Positions 42,774 to 51,014 of a stretch of 64,000 bases of DNA are shown here, in pieces. The stretch comes from Planctomycetota bacterium (GTDB lineage Bacteria > Planctomycetota > J058 > JAJDCQ01): contig JAJDCQ010000091.1 in the NCBI GenBank assembly GCA_029260755.1, positions 1 to 64,000 on the forward strand. The letters are read 5' to 3'. Position numbers and translations under genes: made by a program. How positions within the stretch are numbered: position 1 is the first letter of the stretch; every line of letters starts with the position of its first letter. The notes under the pieces are model-generated. The model had not been told where the DNA came from. It made no database searches and saw only the letters and a list, made by a program, of their open reading frames with translations.

Positions 42774-44584
42774 GCGCCGATCCGAGCAAGGTCGTGGTCA
42801 TCTACGGCCTCGACGACAAGCCGCCCCTGCCGAAGGCGTTCGTCCTGGCCCTGCAGCACGTCCTGACGATGTTCGGCGCGACCGTCGCCGTGCCCCTCCT
42901 CCTCGGTCCGGCGATGGGCATGACGCCCGACCAGATCGGGATCCTCGTCTCGAGCGTCATGATCTGCAGCGGCGTCGCGACGCTCCTCCAGGTGACGATC
43001 GGCAGTCGGCTGCCGATCATCCAGGGCGTCAGCTTCAGCTTCCTCGGCGCGTTCTTCTTCATCATCGGGACGGTGGCGAGGGACTCGGCGGTCGCGGCGG
43101 CCGACAAGGGCGCCGTCTCGATGCAGTACATCGCCGGCGCGATCATGGCGGGCGCGCTCATCGAGGCGGTCGTCGGCTTCAGCGGCCTGATGGGCAAGCT
43201 CCGGAAGGTGTTGACCCCCGTGGTCATCGGGCCCGTCATCATGCTGATCGGGCTGGCCCTCTTCCCGTTCGGCGCGCCCTGGGCGGGCCTCGACTGGCCC
43301 GTCGCGGGAGTCGTGATCGCGCTCATCATCGTGTTCAGCCTCGTCCTGGCGAAGCGGTCGCGGATCATCCAGATCTTCCCGATCCTCCTCGCGATCCTGA
43401 TCGGCTACGGCATCTGCTCGGTCGGGACCGCGACGGGCCTCTACCGGCCGCGGCTCACCCTCCTCTCCGCATCCGAGATGCCGAAGGCCCCGAAGCTCGA
43501 CGACGAGACCGAGGAGCGGGACCTCTATCCCAGCGCCGGCGTGCCGGACTACCTCGTCAAGGTGAGCTTCCCGCCGAACCTCGACGACGCCGAGAAGAAG
43601 CGCGAGCTGCGGAAGGCGAGCGCGGCGGGCGCCGCGGCCCTCGGGGGCGCCGCCTGGGTCGTCGAGGACTCCGAGGTCGCCGCCCTCGGCTGGGAGCGCA
43701 TCACCGGCGACGCGGCGGACTGGGGCGACTGGATCGCCGTGAAGTCGGCCCTCGTTCCGCAGGGGTTTCAGGACGCCCACGTGAACGTCGGCGACTGGTC
43801 CTACGTCGACGTCTCGAGCGTCGGCGGGGCGAGCTGGGTGAAGCCGTACAACCAGATCTTCTTCCCGTGGGGCTGGCCGAAGTGGAGCCTCGCGTTCTTC
43901 TTCGCCGTCCTCGCTGGCTTCATGGCGAGCATGATCGAGTCGTTCGGCGACTACCACGCCTGCAGCGTGATGGCCGGCGGCGGCGACCCGACGCCGGCGC
44001 AGGTGAGCCGCGGGATCGGGAGCGAGGGCCTGGGCTGCTTCTCCACGGGGATCCTCGGCGGGTTCAGCAGTACCAGCTACAGCGAGAACATCGGCCTCGT
44101 CGGCATCACCAAGGTCGGCAGCCGGTACGTCGTGATGATCGGCGCGTTCATCCTGCTCGGCCTCGGCTTCCTGACCAAGCTCGGCGCCCTCGTCGCGACG
44201 ATGCCGCGCCCGATCGTCGGGGCGCTCTACTGCGCCCTCTTCGGCCTGATCAGCGCCGTCGGGATCCAGCAGCTCAGCAAGGCCGACCTCCGGAGCGACC
44301 GGAACCTGATGATCGCCGGGTTCAGCCTCTTCATGGGGCTCTCGGTCCCGGCCTTCTTCTCGGCGGCGGGCGACCGGGTCGTCGGGACGATGCTCCTCTG
44401 GCTGCCGGAGGCGGTCGCCGGGCCGCTCGGCGAGGTGACGATCGCGGTCGGGAGCTCGGGCATGGCCGTCGCCGCGATCCTCGGCCTGATCCTCGACAAC
44501 GTCATTCCGGGGACGGCCGAGGAGCGAGGGATCGCTCCCGAGCAGACGGCCCCCGGCCCCGCGCCGGAGGAGCCGGCCTCGTGA
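42770..44584 (+). CDS. NAT/NCS2 nucleobase permease with a large soluble insertion
   Basis: 604 residues. The NAT fold is recognisable: LQHVLTMFGATVAVPLLLG, LPIIQGVSFSFLGAF, SFGDYHA (about 391-397) and the NAT signature ENIGLVGITKVGSR, with E at the position that is Q in many purine/pyrimidine carriers and P in ascorbate carriers. The sequence around the signature (STSYSENIGLVGITKVGSR, GALYCALFGLISAVG, SDRNLMIAGFSLFMGLSVP) looks like the plant and animal NAT branch more than UraA. About 125 hydrophilic residues (225-352) are inserted in a loop that is short in most members. In this operon a nucleobase substrate is likely. GTG start at 42770 in a GTGA overlap. Confidence 0.9.
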   Translation: MSADPSKVVVIYGLDDKPPLPKAFVLALQHVLTMFGATVAVPLLLGPAMGMTPDQIGILVSSVMICSGVATLLQVTIGSRLPIIQGVSFSFLGAFFFIIGTVARDSAVAAADKGAVSMQYIAGAIMAGALIEAVVGFSGLMGKLRKVLTPVVIGPVIMLIGLALFPFGAPWAGLDWPVAGVVIALIIVFSLVLAKRSRIIQIFPILLAILIGYGICSVGTATGLYRPRLTLLSASEMPKAPKLDDETEERDLYPSAGVPDYLVKVSFPPNLDDAEKKRELRKASAAGAAALGGAAWVVEDSEVAALGWERITGDAADWGDWIAVKSALVPQGFQDAHVNVGDWSYVDVSSVGGASWVKPYNQIFFPWGWPKWSLAFFFAVLAGFMASMIESFGDYHACSVMAGGGDPTPAQVSRGIGSEGLGCFSTGILGGFSSTSYSENIGLVGITKVGSRYVVMIGAFILLGLGFLTKLGALVATMPRPIVGALYCALFGLISAVGIQQLSKADLRSDRNLMIAGFSLFMGLSVPAFFSAAGDRVVGTMLLWLPEAVAGPLGEVTIAVGSSGMAVAAILGLILDNVIPGTAEERGIAPEQTAPGPAPEEPAS

Positions 44585-45801
44585 CCGCCCGCCCCCTCGA
44601 CGGCGTCACCGTCCTCGACCTCACCCGGATCCTCGCCGGCCCGTTCGCCACGATGAAGATGGCGGACCTCGGCGCGACGGTCTGGAAGGTCGAGGTGCCC
44701 GGCCGCGGCGACGACACCCGCGGCTGGGGCCCCCCGTTCGAGGGCGGGTGGAGCTGCTACTTCTCCTCGGTCAACCGGGGCAAGAAGAGCATCGCGATCG
44801 ACCTCAAGAACGAGAAGGGCACGGCGCTCCTCGAGTCGCTCGTCGCCAGGGCCGACGTCCTGATCGAGAACTTCCGCCCCGGGACGCTCGAGAAGCTCGG
44901 CTTCTCGTGGGAGCGGCTCCAGGCGCTCAACCCGCGGCTCGTCTACGCGTCGGTCAGCGGCTATGGCCACGCCAGCAACAAGGCGAAGAAGGCCGCCTAC
45001 GACGTGATCATCCAGGGCGAGAGCGGCGTCCAGGAGATCACCGGCGAGCCCGACGGCGCCCCGATCAAGAGCGGGATCAGCATCGCGGACGTGGTCGCGG
45101 GGCTGCTCGCCGTCGAGGGCGTCCTCCTCGCGCTCCTCGCGCGCGAGAGGACCGGCCGCGGCGACCGGGTCGACGTCGCCCTCTACGACGGGCTGCTGTC
45201 CCTCCTCACCTACCAGGGTCAGAACTGGCTCGGCGCGGGGAAGGTGCCCGAGCGGCTCGGCAACCAGCACCCATCGATCGTTCCCTACCAGGCGTTCGCG
45301 ACCTCGGACGGCTGGGTGAACGTCGGCGTCGGGAGCGAGAGCCTCTGGCGCTCGTTCTGCGGCGTGGTCGATCGGCCGGACCTCCTCGACGATCCGCGCT
45401 ACGCCACGAACAAGGACCGGGTCGAGCACCGCGCCGAGCTCCAGGCCGAGGTCGCCGCCGCGTTCGCCTCGCGGACGAGCAAGGAGTGGTGCGACCGGCT
45501 CGACGCCGCGGGGATCCCGGCCGGGATCATCCAGGGCGTCCCCGCGGCTCTGGCGGCCGCCGAGGCCGACGAGCGCGCGATGGTCGTCGAGGTGCCCGGC
45601 GCGTCCGCCGACGGCGCCGGCGAGCACCGCTTCCGCTTCGTCGGCAACCCGGTCCGGCTCGGCAGCGTGACCGAGGGGCCGGGCTTCGCCTATGGCTCGC
45701 CGCCTCGCCTGGGCGAGCACACCGACGAGATCCTCCAGACGGCCGCCGGCCTCGGGGACGACGCGGTCGCGGCCTTGCGCGCCGAGGGGGTGGTCTCGTG
45801 A
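44581..45801 (+). CDS. Family III CoA-transferase (CaiB/BaiF)
   Basis: 406 residues. It should move CoA between carboxylic acids. Landmarks: LDGVTVLDLTRILAGPFATM, NFRPGTLEKLGFSWE, YASVSGYG, YDVIIQGESG, and SGISIADVVAG, where Asp170 corresponds to the catalytic Asp of formyl-CoA transferase. It also has GRGDRVDVALYDGLLSLL and a complete C-terminal part. GTG start overlapping the permease stop. In this operon it may activate a carboxylate from base catabolism, but family III enzymes have many substrates and the link is only positional. Confidence 0.9.
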   Translation: MTARPLDGVTVLDLTRILAGPFATMKMADLGATVWKVEVPGRGDDTRGWGPPFEGGWSCYFSSVNRGKKSIAIDLKNEKGTALLESLVARADVLIENFRPGTLEKLGFSWERLQALNPRLVYASVSGYGHASNKAKKAAYDVIIQGESGVQEITGEPDGAPIKSGISIADVVAGLLAVEGVLLALLARERTGRGDRVDVALYDGLLSLLTYQGQNWLGAGKVPERLGNQHPSIVPYQAFATSDGWVNVGVGSESLWRSFCGVVDRPDLLDDPRYATNKDRVEHRAELQAEVAAAFASRTSKEWCDRLDAAGIPAGIIQGVPAALAAAEADERAMVVEVPGASADGAGEHRFRFVGNPVRLGSVTEGPGFAYGSPPRLGEHTDEILQTAAGLGDDAVAALRAEGVVS

Positions 45802-46835
45802 TCGACCTCGGGGCGATCGCGGGTCGCACGATCGACGAGACCGCGTCGCGCGTCCTCGCGGAGATCCTCCGGGCCGATCCCTCGGCGGCCCTGGCGGCGC
45901 TCCGGCTGCTCGCCGGCGACGACGCCGCCGCCGGCGATCGGCCGCTCGGCGACGTGACGCTGAGGCCGGACGCGCCGGCGACCGAGATCGACGACCCGGT
46001 CGACTTCTTCATCGAGGGCGGCGGCGTCAGCGTCGGCGTCGTCGCGCGGGTCACCTCCGAGGGGATCGACGAGGTCGCGGCCGCGGTGACGCGACTCCTG
46101 GCCCGCGACGCGAAGCGCCGGGCGTTCTGCGTGATCGCGCCGGCGGACGCGACGGGCGACTACCGCGACGCGGCCGTCGATCGGTTCGAGCGCAAGGCGA
46201 AGGACGCGGTGGAGGAGGCCGTCGAGAGCGGCGCCCTCCCGATCCGGTCGGTCTCGTGGGGCGCGCTCCTCGATGCGATCTGCGGGGTCGACGGCGCCGA
46301 CGCGTCGACCGCCGGCCTCGCCGCGGGCCTCGCCGCGTTCGTCGGCGGCGCCGACGCGACCTCGGAGTTCGAGTTCGACGCCGGCACCGGGATCGCGTTC
46401 GGCGAGACGAGCTATCTCGAGGCGCTCACCGAGGCGCAGGGCCGCGAGGCCCACGAGCTCGCCTCGTGGTCGCTCGACCGCGCCCGGCAGCGGGGCCTCC
46501 GCCTCGAGTGGCGGCGGTTCGCGCCGAAGAACGCGTGCATCCGATTCGTCGGCCGACACGAGGGGCGACGGTGGCGCGCCGTGGCCATCTACCTCGACGG
46601 GCGGATCCTGATCCGCGCGCCCGGGGCGGACGGTCCCGACGCGCGGGTCGCCGCCTACCGGATCGCGGACGCCACCGCGGCGCCCGAGGTCTACCGGAAG
46701 CTCATCGCGACGGCCATCGACCTGGCCGCGGGCATCACGGACGAGTCCACCGCCGACGAGCCGAGCGCGGCCGAGGCGGGTGGGAAGAAGAAGGCGTCGC
46801 CCTCCTCCGGGGGCGAGGCCACTTTGGAGGTCTAG
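45798..46835 (+). CDS. Hypothetical protein inside the nucleoside operon
   Basis: 345 residues with a GTG start overlapping the CoA-transferase stop. No signal peptide or membrane helix. I do not recognise the family. A central alpha/beta part (IDDPVDFFIEGGGVSVGVVA to AFCVIAPADATGDY) and a basic C-terminal part (LRLEWRRFAPKNACIRFVGR, WRAVAIYLDGRILIR) are visible; the end is Lys/Ser-rich. The strand-helix pattern could suit a restriction-endonuclease-like fold, but no PD-(D/E)xK motif is clear, so I leave it unassigned. Codon use and tight overlaps are like its neighbours, which argues that it belongs to the pathway. Confidence 0.6.
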   Translation: MIDLGAIAGRTIDETASRVLAEILRADPSAALAALRLLAGDDAAAGDRPLGDVTLRPDAPATEIDDPVDFFIEGGGVSVGVVARVTSEGIDEVAAAVTRLLARDAKRRAFCVIAPADATGDYRDAAVDRFERKAKDAVEEAVESGALPIRSVSWGALLDAICGVDGADASTAGLAAGLAAFVGGADATSEFEFDAGTGIAFGETSYLEALTEAQGREAHELASWSLDRARQRGLRLEWRRFAPKNACIRFVGRHEGRRWRAVAIYLDGRILIRAPGADGPDARVAAYRIADATAAPEVYRKLIATAIDLAAGITDESTADEPSAAEAGGKKKASPSSGGEATLEV

Positions 46836-46836
46836 C

Positions 46837-47712
46837 ATGGGACGGACTCTCAAGGCGGCGCTCATCCAGTGCGGCGTCCCGGCGGACGCCGGGTCGAGCG
46901 TGGACGACATCAAGAAGGCGATGATCGAGCGTCACCTGACGCTCCTCGACGAGGCGGCCGCCAAGGGCAGCGAGATCGTCTGCCTCCAGGAGCTCTTCTA
47001 CGGCCCCTACTTCTGCGCCGAGCAGGACGTGAAGTGGTACGAGCTGGTCGAGCAGATCCCCGAGGGCGAGACGACCAAGCTCATGCAGGAGATCGCCAAG
47101 AAGCACTCGATGGCGATCGTCGTGCCGATCTACGAGGAGGAGATCACCGGCGTCTACTACAACACCGCCGCGGTGATCGACCGCCACGGCAACTACCTCG
47201 GCAAGTACCGCAAGAACCACATCCCGCACTGCGCGCCGGGCTTCTGGGAGAAGTTCTACTTCAAGCCGGGCAACCTCGGGTACCCCGTCTTCGACGTCGA
47301 CGGCGTCAAGGTCGGCGTCTACATCTGCTACGACCGGCACTTCCCCGAGGGCGCGCGCCTGCTCGGTCTGAACGGCGCCGAGATCGTCTTCAACCCGAGC
47401 GCGACCGTCGCGGGACTCTCCGAGTACCTCTGGAAGCTCGAGCAGCCGGCCCACGCCGTCGCCAACGGCTACTACATCGGCGCGATCAACCGCGTCGGGA
47501 CCGAGAAGCCCTGGGCGATCGGCGAGTTCTACGGCCAGAGCTACTTCTGCGATCCGCGCGGCGAGATGGTCGCCGTCGGCAAGCGCGACGCCGACGAGGT
47601 GATCGTGGCCGAGCTCGACCTCGACCGGATCGCCGAGGTGCGGAACACCTGGCAGTTCTACCGTGATCGTCGGCCGGAGACCTACAACGACATGTGCGCG
47701 CAGCTGCCCTGA
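46837..47712 (+). CDS. Carbon-nitrogen hydrolase, beta-ureidopropionase-like
   Basis: 291 residues of the nitrilase superfamily with the complete triad: Glu52 in LQELFYGPYF, Lys126 in KYRKNHIP, Cys164 in YICYDRHFPEGA. Segments such as KNHIP, YFKPGNLGYPVFD, GAEIVFNPSAT and AINRVGTE, together with the length, fit the beta-ureidopropionase / N-carbamoylputrescine amidase branch. Those enzymes release CO2 and ammonia from N-carbamoyl-beta-alanine or carbamoylputrescine. The operon context (cytidine deaminase, base permease) favours the pyrimidine-degradation reaction giving beta-alanine. TTGGAGG precedes the ATG. The enzymes making the ureido substrate are not in the window. Confidence 0.82.
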   Translation: MGRTLKAALIQCGVPADAGSSVDDIKKAMIERHLTLLDEAAAKGSEIVCLQELFYGPYFCAEQDVKWYELVEQIPEGETTKLMQEIAKKHSMAIVVPIYEEEITGVYYNTAAVIDRHGNYLGKYRKNHIPHCAPGFWEKFYFKPGNLGYPVFDVDGVKVGVYICYDRHFPEGARLLGLNGAEIVFNPSATVAGLSEYLWKLEQPAHAVANGYYIGAINRVGTEKPWAIGEFYGQSYFCDPRGEMVAVGKRDADEVIVAELDLDRIAEVRNTWQFYRDRRPETYNDMCAQLP

Positions 47713-47826
47713 TCGCAGCGCGACGCCGCGGCGACGGCTCCCGGGTCTCGCAGAGACCCGGGCCCGTCGAGGCCGTCGGGAGAACGGGCGCCGGATCGCC
47801 CGCCGCCGGCTAGGGAGGAGGAGACC

Positions 47827-49230
47827 ATGCCGATCGAGCCGAAGGAGGTCTTCATCAGGGTCTACCGCTGGACCACGTTCCTCGAGGAACTGGGTCGAGC
47901 GGTGGCGAGCCACCTGGTGGTGACCCCGGACAACGGCTGCGTGCTGATCGACCCCACGGCGCCGGCGAGCGCCGCGGATGTGAAGGCGGTCCTGGCCATT
48001 GGCAAGCCGAAGGCGATCCTGCTGACGAACCCCGCCCACGAGTGGGGCGCGTCGAAGTGGAAGCAGAAGCTCAACATAGGCGTCCGCGTCTTCAAGGAGG
48101 CGACGAGCAAGCTCAGGCTGCGCGGTGCCCGTGGCATCAAGGACGACGAGCAGCTCCCCGCGCGCCTCCGGGCGCTCCACGCGCCGGGGGCGCACGCGAG
48201 CGAGGTCGCGTTCTACGTCCCGTGGGGCGGCGGCGCGATGATCGTCGGGAGCGCGCTCGTCAACATCTCCGAGACACACGGCCTCGGCTTCCTGCCCGAG
48301 GACTGGTGCGAGGACCCGGGCTCGCTCCGGACGAGCGTCAAGCGGATCTACGAGTGGCCGTTCGAGGCGCTCCTGCTCGTGCACGGCGAGCCGATCCTCA
48401 AGGGCGCCCGGGAGCGGGTCGGGCGGCTGCTCGACACGACCCGGCTGAGCCCGGCCCTCGAGCGGCTCGCCAAGCGGGCCCGCGAGAAGCGGGCGGCGGC
48501 GGCGCTGGCGGCCGACGAGAAGGTGATCGCGGCCAAGAAGAAGGCCGAGGAGAAGGCGAAGGCGGACGCGGCGAAGAAGAAGGCCGCGGAGAAGAAGAAG
48601 GCCGCCGCGATCCGCGAGGCCGAGCGGAAGAAGGTCGCCGCGGCCAAGAAGAAGGCCGCGAATCTGAAGAAGCGCGAGGCGGCGGCCGAGAGGAAGCGGA
48701 AGGCCGCGGAGAAGAAGCGCGCGGCGCTCGAGAAGAAGCGGGCGGCGGCGGCCAGGAAGAAGGAGGCCGCGGCCAAGAAGAAGGAGGCGGCCGCGAAGAA
48801 GAAGGCCGCGGCGGCCGAGAAGAAGAAGAAGGCCGCGGCCAAGAAGAAGGCGAAGGCGGGCGCGAAGAAGACGACGAAGCCGGTCAAGAAGAAGGCCAAG
48901 CCCACCAAGAAGAAGGCGAAGCCGACCAAGAAGAAGGCTGCCCCCAGGAAGAAGGCCAAGGCGACCAAGAAGAAGGCCGCTCCGAAGAAGGTCAAGGGCA
49001 AGGCCAAGAAGAAGTCGACGCCGAAGAAGAAGAAGGCCACCCCGAAGAAGAAGTCCGCCCCGAAGAAGAAGGCCAAGGCGACCAAGAAGAAGACCGCTCC
49101 GAAGAAGGCCAAGGGCAAGGCCAAGAAGAAGGCCGCTCCGAAGAAGAAGGCCGCCGCGAAGAAGGCCGCCCCGAAGAAGGCCAAGGGCAAGACCAAGAAG
49201 AAGGCCGCGAAGGGCCGGCGTCGCCGCTGA
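47827..49230 (+). CDS. Metallo-beta-lactamase-like domain with histone-H1-like Lys/Ala/Pro tail
   Basis: 467 residues. Residues 1 to about 205 look like a degenerate metallo-beta-lactamase fold: VVTPDNGCVLIDPTAP, AILLTNPAHEW at the position of the HxHxDH metal motif but lacking most of its residues, MIVGSALVN, and LLLVHGEPILKGARERVGRLL near the end. Residues 212-467 are an extreme Lys/Ala/Pro tail: first a Lys/Ala/Glu coiled-coil-like part (to about 330), then PKKKA/TKKKA repeats ending GRRRR, like eukaryotic H1 and bacterial H1-like proteins. The tail probably binds nucleic acid or the cell surface. A very strong GGGAGGAGGAG ribosome site precedes the ATG. The catalytic state of the first domain is doubtful. 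Confidence 0.8.
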   Translation: MPIEPKEVFIRVYRWTTFLEELGRAVASHLVVTPDNGCVLIDPTAPASAADVKAVLAIGKPKAILLTNPAHEWGASKWKQKLNIGVRVFKEATSKLRLRGARGIKDDEQLPARLRALHAPGAHASEVAFYVPWGGGAMIVGSALVNISETHGLGFLPEDWCEDPGSLRTSVKRIYEWPFEALLLVHGEPILKGARERVGRLLDTTRLSPALERLAKRAREKRAAAALAADEKVIAAKKKAEEKAKADAAKKKAAEKKKAAAIREAERKKVAAAKKKAANLKKREAAAERKRKAAEKKRAALEKKRAAAARKKEAAAKKKEAAAKKKAAAAEKKKKAAAKKKAKAGAKKTTKPVKKKAKPTKKKAKPTKKKAAPRKKAKATKKKAAPKKVKGKAKKKSTPKKKKATPKKKSAPKKKAKATKKKTAPKKAKGKAKKKAAPKKKAAAKKAAPKKAKGKTKKKAAKGRRRR

Positions 49231-49252
49231 GCGCCGCAGGGAGACGTTCGAG

Positions 49253-50737
49253 ATGACCGAGATCAGCACGCATCGGAACTACATCGGGGGCGAGTGGCGC
49301 GCGTCCAGCGCCACCGAGACCCTCGACAACGTGAACCCGGCCGACGCCCGGCAGGTGCTCGGGCGGGTCCCGCGGAGCCCGCGCCAGGAGGCGCGCGATG
49401 CGATCGACGCGGCCGTGGCCGCCCGCGCCGCCTGGCGCGCGATCCCCGCGCCGGCCCGCGCCCGGAAGTTCCTCAAGATCCATCAGGTGATGGAGGGCCG
49501 GATCGACGAGCTCGCCCGGGCGCTCACCCGCGAGGAGGGCAAGATCTTCCCCGAGGCGAAGGGCGAGGTGCTCAAGACGCTGAACCTGATCGAGTGGTTC
49601 ATCGGCGAGGGCATGCGCTACATCGGCCGGACGGCCCCCTCGGAGATGCCGAACAACCTCGCCTACACCGTCCGTCAGCCGATCGGAACGGTCGGGCTGA
49701 TCACCCCGTGGAACTTCCCGGTGGCGATCCCCGTCTGGAAGATCGCGCCGGCCCTGATCGCCGGCAACACGGTCGTCTTCAAGCCGGCCGAGGCGACGCC
49801 CGCGACCGCCCAGATCTGCGTCGAGATCTGCGAGGAGGCCGGAATCCCCGCCGGCGTCGTGAACATGGTCTTCGGCGACGGCCCCGAGGTCGGCGACGAG
49901 ATCATCCGCCACCCCGAGGTCGGAGCGATCAGCTTCACCGGGTCGACCGCGACCGGCACCCGCATCTACGAGGCGGGCGCGGCCGCCCTCAAGAAGGTCC
50001 AGTGCGAGATGGGCGGGAAGAACCCGGTGGTCGTCCTCGAGGACGCCGACCTCGACCTCGCCGCCCTGGGCACCGCGCAGGGCGCCTTCGGCTCGACCGG
50101 GCAGCGCTGCACCGCGACGAGCCGCGCGATCGTGATCGACTCGGTCGCCGACGCGTTCGTCGAGAAGGTGATCGCCCACGCCGACGCGGTGAAGGCCGGC
50201 AACGGCCTCGACGAGGGCGTCACGATGGGGCCGAGCATCGACGAGCGGCAGATGAACAAGGTGCTCGACTACATCGAGATCGGGAAGGGCGAGGCGAAGC
50301 TGGCCCGCGGCGGGAAGCGCCTCACCGAGGGCGACCTCGCCCACGGCTTCTTCGTCGACCCGACCGTGTTCGACGAGGTGTCGCGAGACACCCGGATCGC
50401 CCGCGAGGAGATCTTCGGCCCGGTCCTGAGCGTGCTCCGGGTGAAGGACTTCGACGAGGCGATGGCGGCGGCGAACGACGTCGACTACGGCCTGACGAGC
50501 TCGATCTACACCGTCGACCCGAACCGCATGTTCCGGTTCATCGACGAGATCGAGACCGGGATCACCCACGTGAACAGCCCGACGATGGGCGGCGAGGCCC
50601 AGCTCCCGTTCGGCGGGATCAAGGCGACCGGCGTCGGCGAGCGTGAGATGGGACCGACCGCGATCGAGTTCTTCAGCGAGCTCAAGACGGTCTACATCGA
50701 CTACACCGGCTCGAGCCGCAAGTCGAACATCTATTAG
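49253..50737 (+). CDS. NAD(P)-dependent aldehyde dehydrogenase
   Basis: 494 residues, normal length. Oxidises an aldehyde or semialdehyde to the acid. Conserved residues: Asn154 in [10 protein letters not shown], Lys177 in VFKPAE, SFTGST near 227-232, Glu252 in CEMGGKNP, nucleophile Cys286 in GQRCTATSR, and [11 protein letters not shown]. The sequence is close to the ketoglutaric/succinic semialdehyde group. If it acts with the upstream genes, a semialdehyde derived from beta-alanine is a plausible substrate. It is not the CoA-acylating methylmalonate-semialdehyde type by motif. It begins 22 bases after the H1-tailed protein gene and ends the operon before a repeat element. Confidence 0.92.
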   Translation: MTEISTHRNYIGGEWRASSATETLDNVNPADARQVLGRVPRSPRQEARDAIDAAVAARAAWRAIPAPARARKFLKIHQVMEGRIDELARALTREEGKIFPEAKGEVLKTLNLIEWFIGEGMRYIGRTAPSEMPNNLAYTVRQPIGTVGLITPWNFPVAIPVWKIAPALIAGNTVVFKPAEATPATAQICVEICEEAGIPAGVVNMVFGDGPEVGDEIIRHPEVGAISFTGSTATGTRIYEAGAAALKKVQCEMGGKNPVVVLEDADLDLAALGTAQGAFGSTGQRCTATSRAIVIDSVADAFVEKVIAHADAVKAGNGLDEGVTMGPSIDERQMNKVLDYIEIGKGEAKLARGGKRLTEGDLAHGFFVDPTVFDEVSRDTRIAREEIFGPVLSVLRVKDFDEAMAAANDVDYGLTSSIYTVDPNRMFRFIDEIETGITHVNSPTMGGEAQLPFGGIKATGVGEREMGPTAIEFFSELKTVYIDYTGSSRKSNIY

Positions 50738-50743
50738 CACCGG

Positions 50744-50984
50744 CTTCGCCTTCGGCGAAGAGGATGAAACCACGGAGTCACGGAGACACGGAGAGGCGAC
50801 CGCGGGCGCCACATCGCCTCAGGAACGAGCCGAGCGGCTCTGGGGTGGCGCTCACCTCGCCATCCAGAGAGCGGGAGAACCCGGGAAGAGGATGCGCCAC
50901 GACACCTCCGCGACGGCGCGGTTCCCGGAGATTCTCCGTGCCTCGGTGTCTCCGTGGTGAAATCCTGCTCGCCGAGGCGAGCCG
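50744..50984. repeat. Diverged CACGGAG-type inverted-repeat element
   Basis: The left hairpin CTTCGCC-TTC-GGCGAAG (about 50744-50760) is followed by GGATGAAACCACGGAGTCAC and on. The right arm at about 50933-50964 reads CTCCGTGCCTCGGTGTCTCC and GTGGTGAAATCC, followed by CTCGCC-GA-GGCGAG. The arms match imperfectly (both carry AAA/TTT changes from GGATGTCACC), so this copy is older than the one at 16663. It fills the convergent gap between the aldehyde dehydrogenase and phosphatase genes. Confidence 0.82.
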
Positions 50985-51014
50985 GTCGTTACCTGAGCGA
51001 GCTCGATAGCCCCT

